DNA of 41,634 nucleotides from Archangiaceae bacterium (GTDB lineage Bacteria; Myxococcota; Myxococcia; Myxococcales; Myxococcaceae), in NCBI GenBank assembly GCA_016879935.1, contig JAACJQ010000026.1:1-41634 (forward strand). The letters run 5' to 3'. The notes below the pieces were generated by a model. The model was not told the origin of the DNA. It ran no database searches and saw only the letters and a list, made by a program, of their open reading frames with translations. A program made the position numbers and the translations under genes. Shown piece after piece: positions 26,674-38,360 of the stretch. Every line of letters begins with the position of its first letter. Position 1 is the first letter of the stretch.

Positions 26674-26754
26674 CAAAGCCGTCATCGCGGCGGTGAGCTC
26701 TCGTTGATGGACGCGCTCGGCGTGCTGCAGGCCGAGTGCTACGTGCACGGCTGA
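26674..26754 (+). pseudogene. Decayed 3' remnant of a copy of the 16936-17847 gene
   Basis: Read in frame, 26692-26754 gives GELSLMDALGVLQAECYVHG and a stop, the same as the C-terminus of the gene at 16936 except Val to Ala. Relative to that gene, 19 bases are missing before it (after CATCGC), which breaks the frame, and no other part of the gene is present. It sits 60 bases after the stop of the giant gene. Its stop codon abuts the stop of the convergent GNAT gene as TGATCA. It marks a past duplication or rearrangement. Confidence 0.85.
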
Positions 26755-27216
26755 TCAACTCGCGGCCCGCTCCCACAGGTCGTGCAGCCGCTCGAAGTGC
26801 ATCAACTGGCCCACGATGGAGAACCCGAGCTTCTTCATCACCCGCTGCGAGCGCGTGTTCTCGGGCACGACGGGCGCCTCGATGAGCTGATGCGGCACGG
26901 TCTCGAGCAGTGCGCGTGCAGCCTCGGTCGCGTACCCGTGGCCCCAGGTCGTCGAGGAGAAGTGGTAGCCGAGCTCGAGCACACCTGTACGACGTGGTGA
27001 CTGCCGGAGAAACGCGTTGCCGAGGAACTCTCCCTCTCGCCGCACGGCCCACCACGTCGGCTGCGTGATGATCCGCTCCAGCATCTCACGCGATTGCCCG
27101 ATGGACGCGTTCGCGCCCCACCAGATGGTCTTCGGGTCGCTCCACAGACGATGAAAGTCGTCGAGTTCGTCGACGGTCCACGGCGTCAGCACGAGGCGTT
27201 CGGTGACCAGCTTCAC
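26755..27216 (-). CDS. GNAT acetyltransferase, RimJ/RimL type
   Basis: The protein has 153 residues. It begins VKLVTERLVLTPWTVDELDDF, the classic start of RimJ/RimL-type N-acetyltransferases, and contains GHGYATEAARALLE, the acetyl-CoA binding loop, and NTRSQRVMKKLGF, the conserved late motif. The start is the GTG at 27216, which overlaps the stop of the gene upstream (GTGA), so the reading frame beyond it is not used. Its substrate may be a protein N-terminus or a small amine. It is the last gene of the kinase operon. Confidence 0.9.
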   Translation of the reverse strand: MKLVTERLVLTPWTVDELDDFHRLWSDPKTIWWGANASIGQSREMLERIITQPTWWAVRREGEFLGNAFLRQSPRRTGVLELGYHFSSTTWGHGYATEAARALLETVPHQLIEAPVVPENTRSQRVMKKLGFSIVGQLMHFERLHDLWERAAS

Positions 27217-28312
27217 GCGAGCGACACCTCGAAGCCGGTGCGCCCCTTCGGCCACTCGGTGCGCGGTGAAGAGGCCGGCGTCACGGCGTAGAGCAGGAAC
27301 TCGAGGTTCTGCACCATGAAGCCCTTCACCGCGGGCCACAACGGGTCGCCTTCACCGAGGTCGAACGAGAAGAAGTGCAGCCCGGTGCCATGCAGCCGCC
27401 GGTACGCCTCTTCGAGCAGCGCGCGAAAGACCCTCGCGTCATCGCCCTTCACCGACACGTTGCAGAGGTAGGCGTAGCGAAACTCGTGACCGGGCTCGGG
27501 CAGCTTCGGCCAGCGCAGCACCGTCGCCGCCGCGTTGTAGCCACGCTTCACCCAGCGCATCGAGCCGTTGTACGCGCGCACCTCGAAGCGCTTCACCGGC
27601 GTCGGATTCCAGATGGAGGCCACGCCCACGACGGCGCCGCTCGTGTCTCTCGCGACCATCACGTCGTTCAGCGAGAAGCCCGGCCAGTGCGCGAGGCGGT
27701 GCTGCAGCTCACCGTCATCGAAGCGATAGCCGAACGCGCGCCGTTGATGGTCTTCGTGGAGCAGCGTCGTGATGGCGGGCAGGTCGGCCTCGGTCGCGCT
27801 CGTCACCGGCACGTTCGTCGTGCGCTTCGGCTTCCACGTCAGCTGCACCGAGACGGTCGTGAACGGGCGGAGCAACTCGTAGTGCGGCTGCTTCGTGCGG
27901 CCCTTGCGCTTCTTCGTCAGCGCGTTGATGGCGGCGCGGTTCGAGGCGAGCAGCGAGGTGTAGTACTGCGAACAGCCCGTGCGCTCGCACAGCGCCTCGA
28001 AGTACTCGCCGAAGAAGCGGGGAAACGCGCGCGAGCGGTCGAAGCGAATGCGCAGGTCTCCGAGGTAGCCGACCTTCTGCACCCTGCCGTCGAGCCAGCC
28101 GTCTCGAATGAGCGCGGTGCACATGCCCATCAGACCCTGCTCGGCGTCACCCACGTACACGACCGGGTCGACGCGCTGCATGCGGTAGAGCGAGAAGAAG
28201 TCTGGGCTGCGCTGGGTGGCGAGCACCAGGTCTCCGCGCATCGGCACGTCACCGAACAGGTCGAGCAGCGCGGCGTTGTCGGCGTCGGTCGCGAGCCGCG
28301 GGGTCGGAGCGT

Positions 28313-28316
<4 letters not shown>
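27213..28316 (-). CDS. GNAT-fold hypothetical protein, probably tandem
   Basis: The protein has 367 residues from a GTG that overlaps the kinase stop (GTGA). The N-terminal half (TPRLATDADNAALLDLF, GLMGMCTALIRDGWLDGR) and the middle (VTSATEADLPAITTLLHED, AVVGVASIWNP) each look like the start and beta strands of a GNAT domain, so it is probably a double GNAT protein. The acetyl-CoA loop (R/Q-x-x-G-x-G/A) is not clear in either half, so activity is uncertain. There is no signal peptide. The coupling suggests it is made together with the kinase and the GNAT gene downstream. Confidence 0.75.
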
Positions 28317-31291
<2,975 letters not shown>

Positions 31292-31367
31292 GGTCGACGC
31301 AATAGTGCTCGTCTTCGTCGCGTCATGCACTTGTCCCAGGGAGACGCGCTCGCCAGATTCGTTTTGC

Positions 31368-31374
31368 GAGGAAA
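31368..31374 (+). promoter_or_regulatory. Ribosome binding site of the frameshifted lipoprotein
   Basis: GAGGAAA lies three bases before the ATG at 31378, with the core GAGG about seven bases upstream. It supports 31378 as a real start even though the reading frame breaks later. Confidence 0.5.
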
Positions 31375-31377
31375 CCG

Positions 31378-31964
31378 ATGAAAGTGCGCAGGCCGATGCT
31401 CGTCGTCGTCGCGGTGGTCACGGCCGCCTGCCCTGGTCCTGTGCGGCCGGTCGAGGCTTTCACGATGCAGGTCAGGCTCTCGTGCGATGGGGGCTGTCCC
31501 GACGACATCTGGGGATCCGCGGCGGGCCACTGCGGTGACGACGTCTCGCGGCCTGATCAGTCGGGCGTTCGGACGGCCATCGGAGCGGCGAGGCCATCGT
31601 CGTCATCGACACGTTGCTGGAAGACGGTGGCGCGACGAGACAGCGAACGCAGTGGACGAACTTCGAGCCAGTGCGCGGGTGGCTCTCACCCTGGCCAGCC
31701 CTCTATTCGTTGCGCGCCGATGGCGGTCAGGCCGTCGCCGATGCCGGAGCGGGCCCTGCGTTCTCGTACCTGGCGACGCGCTTCGATGGTGGCCCCGTCG
31801 AGGTCACCGAAGTTCACGAGCTGACCCGCAGCGAAGTCGTGCAGGTGCAGTCGTACGATGGAAATGACCCGTTCGTCGGGTGCTGCGCCGCCGTGGGCTC
31901 TGGAAGCCCGCTCGTGCCTGGAGCGCTGATGTTCCTGCGTCGCCGCCGAAGCCTCCGTGGGTAG
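31378..31964 (+). pseudogene. Frameshifted small lipoprotein with MYXO-CTERM-like tail
   Basis: The first frame starts at ATG 31378 with a lipoprotein signal (MKVRRPMLVVVAVVTAAC) and reads well to about 31584. The second frame, one base back, reads well from about 31585 (GEAIVVIDTLLEDGG) to the stop at 31964 and ends with VGCCAAVGSGSPLVPGA and LRRRR, a MYXO-CTERM-like tail. Neither frame alone gives a complete gene. One missing base near 31585 would join them into a protein of about 195 residues. It may be a true pseudogene, a sequencing error, or (less likely) a programmed shift, as no slippery heptamer is seen. It is divergent from the kinase. Confidence 0.7.
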
Positions 31965-31974
31965 ACTCGTGCCG

Positions 31975-32850
31975 ATGCTCATCGAGGCGTTCCTGCGTGC
32001 GGTGGGTCCAGCGGCCGCGACGTGGCGGGCGCGCCCTGACCTCGCAGGTCAACTGGAGCAGCGGTTTCAGCAGGCGGTCGCGGCGTTTCCCGGTGTTCGG
32101 CTCGAGCAGGGCTTCGTGGCTGCGGCGCTGGGGCGTTCGCTCGCGGGCGCTCCGGCGGAGTCGCTCGAGGCCGTCTCACTCGACGTCGTGCTCGCGGCGG
32201 CTGCACTCGCAGGTGACGCGCGCGCGGTTGCGCTCTTCGATGCGGTGGTCGTCTCGGAGGCGAAGCAGGCGGCGCAGCACCTGAAGGCCGGCCCGAGCTT
32301 CGCCGACGAGCTCGCCCAGCAGATGCGGCAACGCATGCTCTCGCCCCCATCACCGAAGCTCGCCGACTACGCGGGCCGGGGCAGTCTCAAGAAGTGGCTG
32401 CGCGCGTCGGCCATGCGGCTGGGCATCAACCTCGCGTCGGCCGAAGGGCGCCACCGCAACGATGGTGACGACGACGAAGCGCTGGGGCACCTGCAGGCCT
32501 CGGCCGCGTCTCCCGAGCTCGCAGTCGTCAAGGCCGAGACGGCGGCGCTGGTGACCGACGCGTTGCGGCTCGCGTTCGCGAAGCTGTCGCCGAAGGAGCG
32601 CAACCTGCTGCGGCTCTACTTCCTCGACGGCGTCTCGAGCGCTCAGCTCGCGAAGACGTACGGAACGCACCGGGTGACGGTGACGCGGTGGCTCGCGGCC
32701 GCACGCACCACGGTCGTCGAGGCCGCCATCGCGCAGCTCCGCGAACAGGGCGCCTTGAGCGCGTCGACGAGTGGAAGCGACCTGCAGTGGCTCGTGCGCA
32801 GCCAGCTCGGCGAAGGCTGGCTCGAGGGGCTTCGCCTCGAGGAAGACTGA
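31975..32850 (+). CDS. Sigma-70 family protein, divergent myxobacterial type
   Basis: The protein has 291 residues. Residues about 126-155 (YAGRGSLKKWLRASAMRLG) resemble region 2 of ECF-type sigma factors. Residues about 203-248 hold region 4: LSPKERNLLRLYFLDGVS, then QLAKTYGTHRVTVTRWL, a helix-turn-helix. From memory it resembles the myxobacterial sigma family TIGR03001, whose members often lie near Ser/Thr kinases. That agrees with the divergent kinase, which has an anti-sigma-like zinc finger. ATG 31975 is preferred; a GTG at 31957 overlaps the upstream stop. The next gene begins 10 bp downstream. Confidence 0.85.
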   Translation: MLIEAFLRAVGPAAATWRARPDLAGQLEQRFQQAVAAFPGVRLEQGFVAAALGRSLAGAPAESLEAVSLDVVLAAAALAGDARAVALFDAVVVSEAKQAAQHLKAGPSFADELAQQMRQRMLSPPSPKLADYAGRGSLKKWLRASAMRLGINLASAEGRHRNDGDDDEALGHLQASAASPELAVVKAETAALVTDALRLAFAKLSPKERNLLRLYFLDGVSSAQLAKTYGTHRVTVTRWLAAARTTVVEAAIAQLREQGALSASTSGSDLQWLVRSQLGEGWLEGLRLEED

Positions 32851-32860
32851 GGAACGTCCG

Positions 32861-33859
32861 ATGATTCACAAGCTGATCAGGCGCTCGAAGCAGGGGCTCG
32901 AGCAGCTGTCGCTCTGGGCCGATGGCAACTGCGTTCACTCCGTTCGCATCCGCATGTGGGAGCTCGGAACGAAGAGCGAGAAGAAGAGTCACGGCCGGCC
33001 GGACAAGGCCGAAGCCGCGCTGAAGTCGCTCGTGGCCGAGATGCTTCGCGAGGGCTTCGAGTATCGAGATGGAGCGCCACCAGCGAACGGGCCAGCGCCC
33101 GTCGCCAGGCCATCGAAGGCGAGGCCGCACGAGACACCGAGCTGGCTCGACCACCGTGCGCTCGGTGCGCAACGAAAGAGGCTCGCGTCGCTCGTGAAGA
33201 AGGCTGGGATCTCGCACCGACTCGGCGAGCTCGAGGCCGTCTCGAAGCCGGGCATCTCGTTCTCGCTGAAGAAGGTCTCCAGCGCGCCGAAGGGTGTCTC
33301 ACGGGTTGGCGGTGCTCCCGAGGTTTCGCCACCGCGCGGGCTGCACTTCGTCGCACAGGTCTCGCTGGCCGACGTGCATGCGCTCGACCTCGAAGGTGTG
33401 CTGCCCGCGAAGGGGCTGCTCTCGTTCTTCGCGCAGCTCGACGAGACACGCGACGACTACGCCGACGTCGCGAAGGTGGTGCTCTCGACGAAGCTGGTCT
33501 CGGTGACTGAGGCTCCGTCGCGAATCGCGCGCATCGGGCTGTTGACGCCACGGCTGATTCTCACCCTGCCCTCGGTGGAGGACCCCGCCATCGAGAAGCT
33601 CGAGCTGACCCAGGACGAGCGCGAGGCGTTTCACGATGCGGTGTACCTCGAGTTGATGCCTGACGAGCCGGCGCATCTGCTGTTGGGCCACGGCTCCGCG
33701 GGCACCGAGCACAGCCTCGAAGGCCGCGCCTTCCTCGCCCAGTTCGCGTCGGACGAGCGCGTCGGCTTCAACGAAGGCGACGACCAAACCCTGCGCTTCT
33801 TCTTCAAGGGCAAGAAGCCAGAGCTGGGCTCGGTCGTGTGTACGCTCGAAGAGGCGTAA
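32861..33859 (+). CDS. WGR-like plus DUF1963 (YwqG-like) protein
   Basis: The protein has 332 residues. GAGGAA at 32849-32854 precedes the ATG at 32861 by six bases and decides the start. Residues about 1-70 look like a WGR domain in layout (VRIRMWELGTKSEKKSHG, then KAEAALKSLVAEMLREGFE), though the WGR triplet itself reads WEL. Residues about 190-332 fit DUF1963/YwqG (GLHFVAQVSLADVHALDLEG, GLLSFFAQLDE). Both are poorly understood; WGR domains occur in PARPs and stress proteins. It is probably co-transcribed with the sigma factor. Function is unknown. Confidence 0.75.
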   Translation: MIHKLIRRSKQGLEQLSLWADGNCVHSVRIRMWELGTKSEKKSHGRPDKAEAALKSLVAEMLREGFEYRDGAPPANGPAPVARPSKARPHETPSWLDHRALGAQRKRLASLVKKAGISHRLGELEAVSKPGISFSLKKVSSAPKGVSRVGGAPEVSPPRGLHFVAQVSLADVHALDLEGVLPAKGLLSFFAQLDETRDDYADVAKVVLSTKLVSVTEAPSRIARIGLLTPRLILTLPSVEDPAIEKLELTQDEREAFHDAVYLELMPDEPAHLLLGHGSAGTEHSLEGRAFLAQFASDERVGFNEGDDQTLRFFFKGKKPELGSVVCTLEEA

Positions 33860-33893
33860 TGCATCCAGTCGCGAATGACGGTGTCCCCTGCTC

Positions 33894-35420
33894 ATGAACT
33901 CCAGAGTCGTCGTGTTGCTGGTGCTGGGAATGTCGTGTGGCACCGTCTCGCCTCCCTGTGGGCCAGCGACCTGCTCCGGGTGTTGTGACGGGTCTGGCCA
34001 GTGCCGAACGAGCGGCTCGTCTTCGGCCTGTGGGCTCGGTGGAGCGGCGTGCCAGCAGTGCTCGCTCAACGCGATGTGCGTGGCCGGGTCGTGCAGCTCC
34101 AGCGCGGGTGCAGGTATCGCGGGCGGGTCAGCAGGCGGAGCTGCATCGGCAGGCGGAACTGCATCGGCAGGCGGAACTGCATCGGCAGGCGGATCCGCAT
34201 CGGCGGGTGGATCAGCATCGGCGGGTGGATCAGCATCGGCAGGCGGGTCCGCATCGGCAGGCGGATCAGCGTCAGCCGGTGGCTCCGCGTCAGCTGGTGG
34301 CTCCGCATCAGCCGGTGGCTCCGCATCAGCTGGTGGCTCCGCCTCGGCCGGTGGATCCGCGACCGGAGGCGGCACTGGCGTTCCCGACGGTGGCTATCCC
34401 TCGGTCGATCGCTGGGGCTCCATGAGTCAGCTCAACGGCCCCGGCCCACGCGTGCACCACCTCATGGAGTGGACCGGCAGCGAAGTGCTCGTCTGGGGCG
34501 GCACCACCGCCAACGGCTTCGCGTGGAGTCCTGTCTCGAACACCTGGCGGGCGCTCCCCACCATGAACCAACCCGCGGGCTGGCAGCGACCTGGCGGCAC
34601 GTGGACTGGCACCGAGTTCATCGTCTGGGGCGGTTACAGCTCGACGTACCAGAACACCGGCGCGCGCTACGACCCTGCCGCCAACGTCTGGCGCTCGATG
34701 AGCACGGTGCAGGCTCCGTCGGCGCGCTGGTCTGCGCGGCTCACGTGGACCGGCTCCGAAGTGATGGTGTTCGGCGGGTACGGCACGCTTCCTGACGCTG
34801 GTGTTGGCGAGCTCAACGACGGAGCGCTCTACAACCCGGCGCTCGACACCTGGCGCGCGTTGCCCTCGGGCGCTCCAGCCATCGGCGGCGCCACACCGAC
34901 GTTGCTCCCCATCGGCAACGAGGTGCTCGTCTTCTCGACCTGCGCTCAAGCGGGCGCGCGCCTCAGCCTCACCTCGAATCAGTGGCTGCCGATGTCGATG
35001 ACCAACTCACCCAACTCGTGCGGCTCGAGCCAACCGCCCGTCGTCAGCGTGTGGACTGGCCAGGAGGTGCTCTCGATTGGCGGCCCCGTCGGCTCCGGCG
35101 CCCGCTACTCGCCCACCACCGACACGTGGTCGCCGCTGCCTGCTGGCCCGCCGTGCCAGTCGACGTACCAGACGGGCGTGTGGACCGGTCGCGAAGTGCT
35201 CGTGTGGGGCGGCGTTCGGTACACGTGCCCGTCGAACCCGCCGCGTGTCGGCTACCGCTTCAGGCCGGGCACCAACACCTGGGTGCCGATGTCCGACGTC
35301 GGCCAGCCCATGTGGGAAGAGAGCTCGAGCTCGGTGTGGACCGGCACCGAGCTGGTGCTGTTCGGCGGCGGCTTCAGCAGCGCGGGCGGCTCGACGGTGA
35401 GCGGCCGCTACCGGCCTTGA
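33894..35420 (+). CDS. Lipoprotein with Cys-rich head, SAGG(S/T)A repeat linker and Kelch-like propeller
   Basis: The protein has 508 residues. It begins with a lipoprotein signal (VVVLLVLGMSC). A short Cys-rich module (about 20-70) follows, then about a dozen hexapeptide repeats SAGG(S/T)A (about 78-160), encoded by an 18-bp minisatellite. Residues about 165-508 are a beta-propeller of Kelch type with repeating WTGSEVLVWGG, then YDPAANVWRSM blocks. It is probably displayed on the outer membrane with the Gly/Ser repeat acting as a stalk. The ligand is unknown. It starts 35 bp after the DUF1963 gene. Confidence 0.88.
   Translation: MNSRVVVLLVLGMSCGTVSPPCGPATCSGCCDGSGQCRTSGSSSACGLGGAACQQCSLNAMCVAGSCSSSAGAGIAGGSAGGAASAGGTASAGGTASAGGSASAGGSASAGGSASAGGSASAGGSASAGGSASAGGSASAGGSASAGGSASAGGSATGGGTGVPDGGYPSVDRWGSMSQLNGPGPRVHHLMEWTGSEVLVWGGTTANGFAWSPVSNTWRALPTMNQPAGWQRPGGTWTGTEFIVWGGYSSTYQNTGARYDPAANVWRSMSTVQAPSARWSARLTWTGSEVMVFGGYGTLPDAGVGELNDGALYNPALDTWRALPSGAPAIGGATPTLLPIGNEVLVFSTCAQAGARLSLTSNQWLPMSMTNSPNSCGSSQPPVVSVWTGQEVLSIGGPVGSGARYSPTTDTWSPLPAGPPCQSTYQTGVWTGREVLVWGGVRYTCPSNPPRVGYRFRPGTNTWVPMSDVGQPMWEESSSSVWTGTELVLFGGGFSSAGGSTVSGRYRP
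34126..34370 (+). repeat. 18-bp minisatellite encoding SAGG(S/T)A
   Basis: About 12 tandem in-frame copies of an 18-bp unit (GCATCGGCAGGCGGAACT and variants) lie here. The first units are nearly identical at DNA level, and later ones diverge to GTCAGCTGGTGGCTCCGC-type variants. Gains or losses would change the stalk length by six residues without breaking the frame. Confidence 0.88.
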
Positions 35421-35476
35421 CCCTCGGGTTTTCGGGAAAGTGTGCATCACTCGCCAACTCGGGGTGTCTGTCAGGC

Positions 35477-37480
35477 ATGCGCTCGTTGGTGGTCGTCGCT
35501 CTTCTGATTCTCGCTGGTTGTCGGTCTGGCCGGGTCGCCCTTCTGACCAATGACGTCGAGGTCGCCGAGGCCGTGCCGTGTGGCCAGGCCTTCGTCGGCT
35601 TCGAGACCTCGTGCTCCCTCACCGTCACCAACCGTGCGCGCCGCGCCGTCTCGGTCTCGTTCTCCAGCGCGGCACCGTTCGAGCTGCCCGCCATCGTCGA
35701 GGTCGCGGCCGGCATGTCGAGCGACGTGAAGGTGCACTTCCGCCCGGTCGAGACCGGTGACGTCTCGCGCACGCTCACGGCGAGCTTCGAAGGGCACGAC
35801 GTCGAGGTGCAGGTCTCGGGAGAAGGTGTCGCAGTGCCATCGTGCGTGTCGACCGACGACTGCCGCGAGCAGACGTTCGACCCCGCGCGTGGCTGCGTCG
35901 AGACGGTTCGCGCCGATGGTGCCTCGTGCGGGCAAGGCGACGTGTGTCTGGTGAACGCGACGTGTCAGGCCGGCCAGTGCGTCGGAGCCCCGCGCTCGTG
36001 TGACGATGGCAGCGCGTGCACCACCGATGCGTGTGACCCGTCGCGTGGCTGTCTGCATCAAGCCATCACCTGCGCGCCGTCGACGAACCCGTGCCTGGCG
36101 GCGGCGTGTGATGCGCGCCTGGGCTGTGTCGCCGAGCCCGTCGTCGATGGCACGAGCTGCGGCGCGAACGACTGCGAGACCGCACACGTCTGCTTCTCGG
36201 GCCAGTGCGTGGAGCGCACCGCTCCGCAGGGCTCCCTTTGTGCACCCGCGACCGCGTGCCGTGGGGAGGGCCGCTGCACTGCCGAGAAGACGTGCGCGTT
36301 GCCGCCGCCGGGAGCGCCCAGCGAGGCCTTTCGTTTCGAGCTGCCGCCCGACCGCGTGGTGCAGCAACTGCTCGTGACGACGACGGGCGACACGTTCTTC
36401 GCGCATGGGCCGCAGGGCTCCACGGCGCCGCCCAGCACCGTGCTCGTCGCGCTCGACCGCTTCGGCCACGAGCGCTTCGAGGTCGACCTCACGGCCGAGG
36501 TGCCGGGCCTGCAGACGACGCGCGCGTTGATGGTCGACGCGACGAACCACCGCCTCTTTCTGTCTGTGTCCTCGTGGCAGCCGGCGATGGCGCTCCTGCA
36601 AGCGCGAGACGACCGCACGGGCGCGTTGCTCTGGCAGCGAGACCTGCGCGCGCTGAACATTCCCATTCTCAACTCCGACACGGGTTCGCTCTCGCTGTAC
36701 GTGCAGAGCATCGCGCTCGTCGGCACCGATGACGTGATGGCCCAGCTCGTCGAGGGCGCGTCGTTGCACCAGCAGCACCTCGTCACCTTCGCGGGCAGTT
36801 CGGGCGTCGAGCGCTGGCGCGCACAGCCGGGCCACGGCACGTTCCTGGTGAGCGGTGATGGCCAGGCGTGGGGCAGCTGGGCCGCGTGCTGGAGCTGGGA
36901 CAATCGCTTCAGCCGCATCGACGCCGCGGGCCGCAGCTCGTTCGACGTGCCGCGTGGTGGAGCGGTGGCGATGCTGGGCGACTCGGCGATTCTGCCCGGG
37001 CTCGACGGTGGCCTCGTGAGCCTGTCGGCCGACCTGCGCACCGAGCGCCGCTTCGTGTTGCCCCCGAGTCAGACCATCGAGAGCTGGAGCGGCGTGGGCG
37101 CGCAGAACGACGAGCTGACCCTCTTCACTTCGGGCGCGGGTGGAACGCGAATGCTGCGCACGACGCCGAACGGCCTGCGCTGGGCCGTGCCCATCGATGC
37201 GCGCGCGAGCTGGAAGCGGCTCGACCTCGTGGCCGATGGCGGCGTGGCGCTCTCGTTCGGCTTCATGGACGGTGGCTCGGCCTTGACCGTGTTCTCGAAC
37301 GACGGCGACGAGGTGGAGCGCTGCTCGATGAACGGTCACTTCCTCTCAGGGTTCGCTGACGAGCTGCTCATCACGACCGAGAAGAGCGCCATCGTCGGTC
37401 TGCGGTTCCCCGGGCTGGGCGCCGCGAAGTCAGGGTGGCCCGACTCCGATGGCGTCGACGGTACGCGCCGGTTTCGCTGA
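35477..37480 (+). CDS. Lipoprotein with ASH-like domain, Cys-rich modules and beta-propeller
   Basis: The protein has 667 residues from ATG 35477. The start is followed by a lipobox (VVVALLILAGC). Residues about 25-120 form an Ig-like ASH/choice-of-anchor domain (CSLTVTNRARRAVSVSFSS). Residues about 122-275 are Cys-rich modules (DDGSACTTDACDPSRGC, VDGTSCGANDC). Residues about 285-660 look like a PQQ-type beta-propeller (RTGALLWQRDLRALN, GLVSLSADLRTERRF). It is probably exposed on the surface. No catalytic motif is seen. The gene ends 20 bp from the convergent AraC gene. Confidence 0.85.
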   Translation: MRSLVVVALLILAGCRSGRVALLTNDVEVAEAVPCGQAFVGFETSCSLTVTNRARRAVSVSFSSAAPFELPAIVEVAAGMSSDVKVHFRPVETGDVSRTLTASFEGHDVEVQVSGEGVAVPSCVSTDDCREQTFDPARGCVETVRADGASCGQGDVCLVNATCQAGQCVGAPRSCDDGSACTTDACDPSRGCLHQAITCAPSTNPCLAAACDARLGCVAEPVVDGTSCGANDCETAHVCFSGQCVERTAPQGSLCAPATACRGEGRCTAEKTCALPPPGAPSEAFRFELPPDRVVQQLLVTTTGDTFFAHGPQGSTAPPSTVLVALDRFGHERFEVDLTAEVPGLQTTRALMVDATNHRLFLSVSSWQPAMALLQARDDRTGALLWQRDLRALNIPILNSDTGSLSLYVQSIALVGTDDVMAQLVEGASLHQQHLVTFAGSSGVERWRAQPGHGTFLVSGDGQAWGSWAACWSWDNRFSRIDAAGRSSFDVPRGGAVAMLGDSAILPGLDGGLVSLSADLRTERRFVLPPSQTIESWSGVGAQNDELTLFTSGAGGTRMLRTTPNGLRWAVPIDARASWKRLDLVADGGVALSFGFMDGGSALTVFSNDGDEVERCSMNGHFLSGFADELLITTEKSAIVGLRFPGLGAAKSGWPDSDGVDGTRRFR

Positions 37481-37500
37481 GCAACCGTCGGAGCGGCAGG

Positions 37501-38310
37501 TCACTTCCAGACGGCGCGCGCGAACGTGGAGGGCGAGCGGCCCGTCGCGCGGGTGAAGTCACGGGTCAGGTGTGCGTGGTCGGCGTAGCCCAGGTCTGCC
37601 GCGAGCTCGGCCAACGAAGCAGCTCCACCACGCTCGAGCCGCAACGCCACGTCTCTTAGCCGCTGCCGGCGAATCACCCACTTCGGTGACACGCCGACGA
37701 AGTCGCGAAAGAGCCGCTGCAACGGCCGCGTCGACAGCCCCGCGAGCGCACAGACCTGCTTCACGGTGGTGATGTCGGTGGAGCGGGTGATGCGCTCGAC
37801 GACACCGACCGCGAGCCGCACCTGGGCCTCGACCGGCCGCATCGTCGCGAGCAGCCACGCCTCGAGCGCGACGAAGCCCTGCTGATCAGCCTCCGACAAG
37901 ACGTGACGCTCGACCGCCTTCGGGAACACCTCGCGCAACGGCGTGACCGTGTCGTTCCAACTGGCGACGGAGCGAGGCGGCAGCAACACCCTCGCCGCGC
38001 CGGCCTTGAGCTTCACCGCGCGAATGAGCCCGGCTCCGGAGAGCTCGCGGCGAAACAGCTTCGTGTTCACGCCGACGACGCGGCTCTTCCCCGCTTCGAA
38101 CGCCACGTGCACGCAGGGGTCGGTGAGCACTTCGACGACGTGCGGCGGCTGACCCTCGAGGTCCCACCGCGTCATCCAGTACGTCTCGACGACGTCTGCG
38201 AGCGCTGACGACGGCTTGAACGTCGCGGCCTCGACCCGCTTGCCACTCACACGGCTCGACACCAGCCCGCGCGCTCTGCCGTGTCCGTCAGGTCGTGTTT
38301 GTTCAAGCAT
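37501..38310 (-). CDS. AraC-family transcriptional regulator
   Basis: The protein has 269 residues. The C-terminal 100 residues carry the double helix-turn-helix of AraC proteins (VKQVCALAGLSTRPLQRLF, then LAELAADLGYADHAHLTRD, FTRATGRSPSTF). The N-terminal part (SALADVVETYWMTRWDLEG, PDPC-like TDPCVHVAFE, then GVNTKLFRRELSGAG) resembles the sensor domain found in DUF6597-type AraC regulators. It is divergent from the cupin gene, with 50 bp between the starts, and may control it. Confidence 0.93.
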   Translation of the reverse strand: MLEQTRPDGHGRARGLVSSRVSGKRVEAATFKPSSALADVVETYWMTRWDLEGQPPHVVEVLTDPCVHVAFEAGKSRVVGVNTKLFRRELSGAGLIRAVKLKAGAARVLLPPRSVASWNDTVTPLREVFPKAVERHVLSEADQQGFVALEAWLLATMRPVEAQVRLAVGVVERITRSTDITTVKQVCALAGLSTRPLQRLFRDFVGVSPKWVIRRQRLRDVALRLERGGAASLAELAADLGYADHAHLTRDFTRATGRSPSTFARAVWK

Positions 38311-38348
38311 CGCGTTCGCTGCGAATGGTACCTGTCGCGTTCACCATC

Positions 38349-38354
38349 GAGGAG
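38349..38354 (+). promoter_or_regulatory. Ribosome binding site fixing the cupin start
   Basis: GAGGAG lies six bases before ATG 38361. It argues against the longer frame that begins at 38295, inside the divergent regulatory region. Confidence 0.7.
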
Positions 38355-38360
38355 CAACCC

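Noticed and set aside
26614-26754. Insertion sequence or attachment site at the right end of the giant gene
   Set aside because: No transposase, integrase or tRNA lies nearby. The matching sequence is the tail of a protein gene rather than a mobile-element end.
31540-31600. Programmed -1 frameshift
   Set aside because: I see no slippery heptamer or strong downstream stem; a missing base or a pseudogene is simpler.
34126-34370. CRISPR array or non-coding satellite
   Set aside because: The 18-bp units are head-to-tail without unique spacers and stay in frame within a lipoprotein gene.
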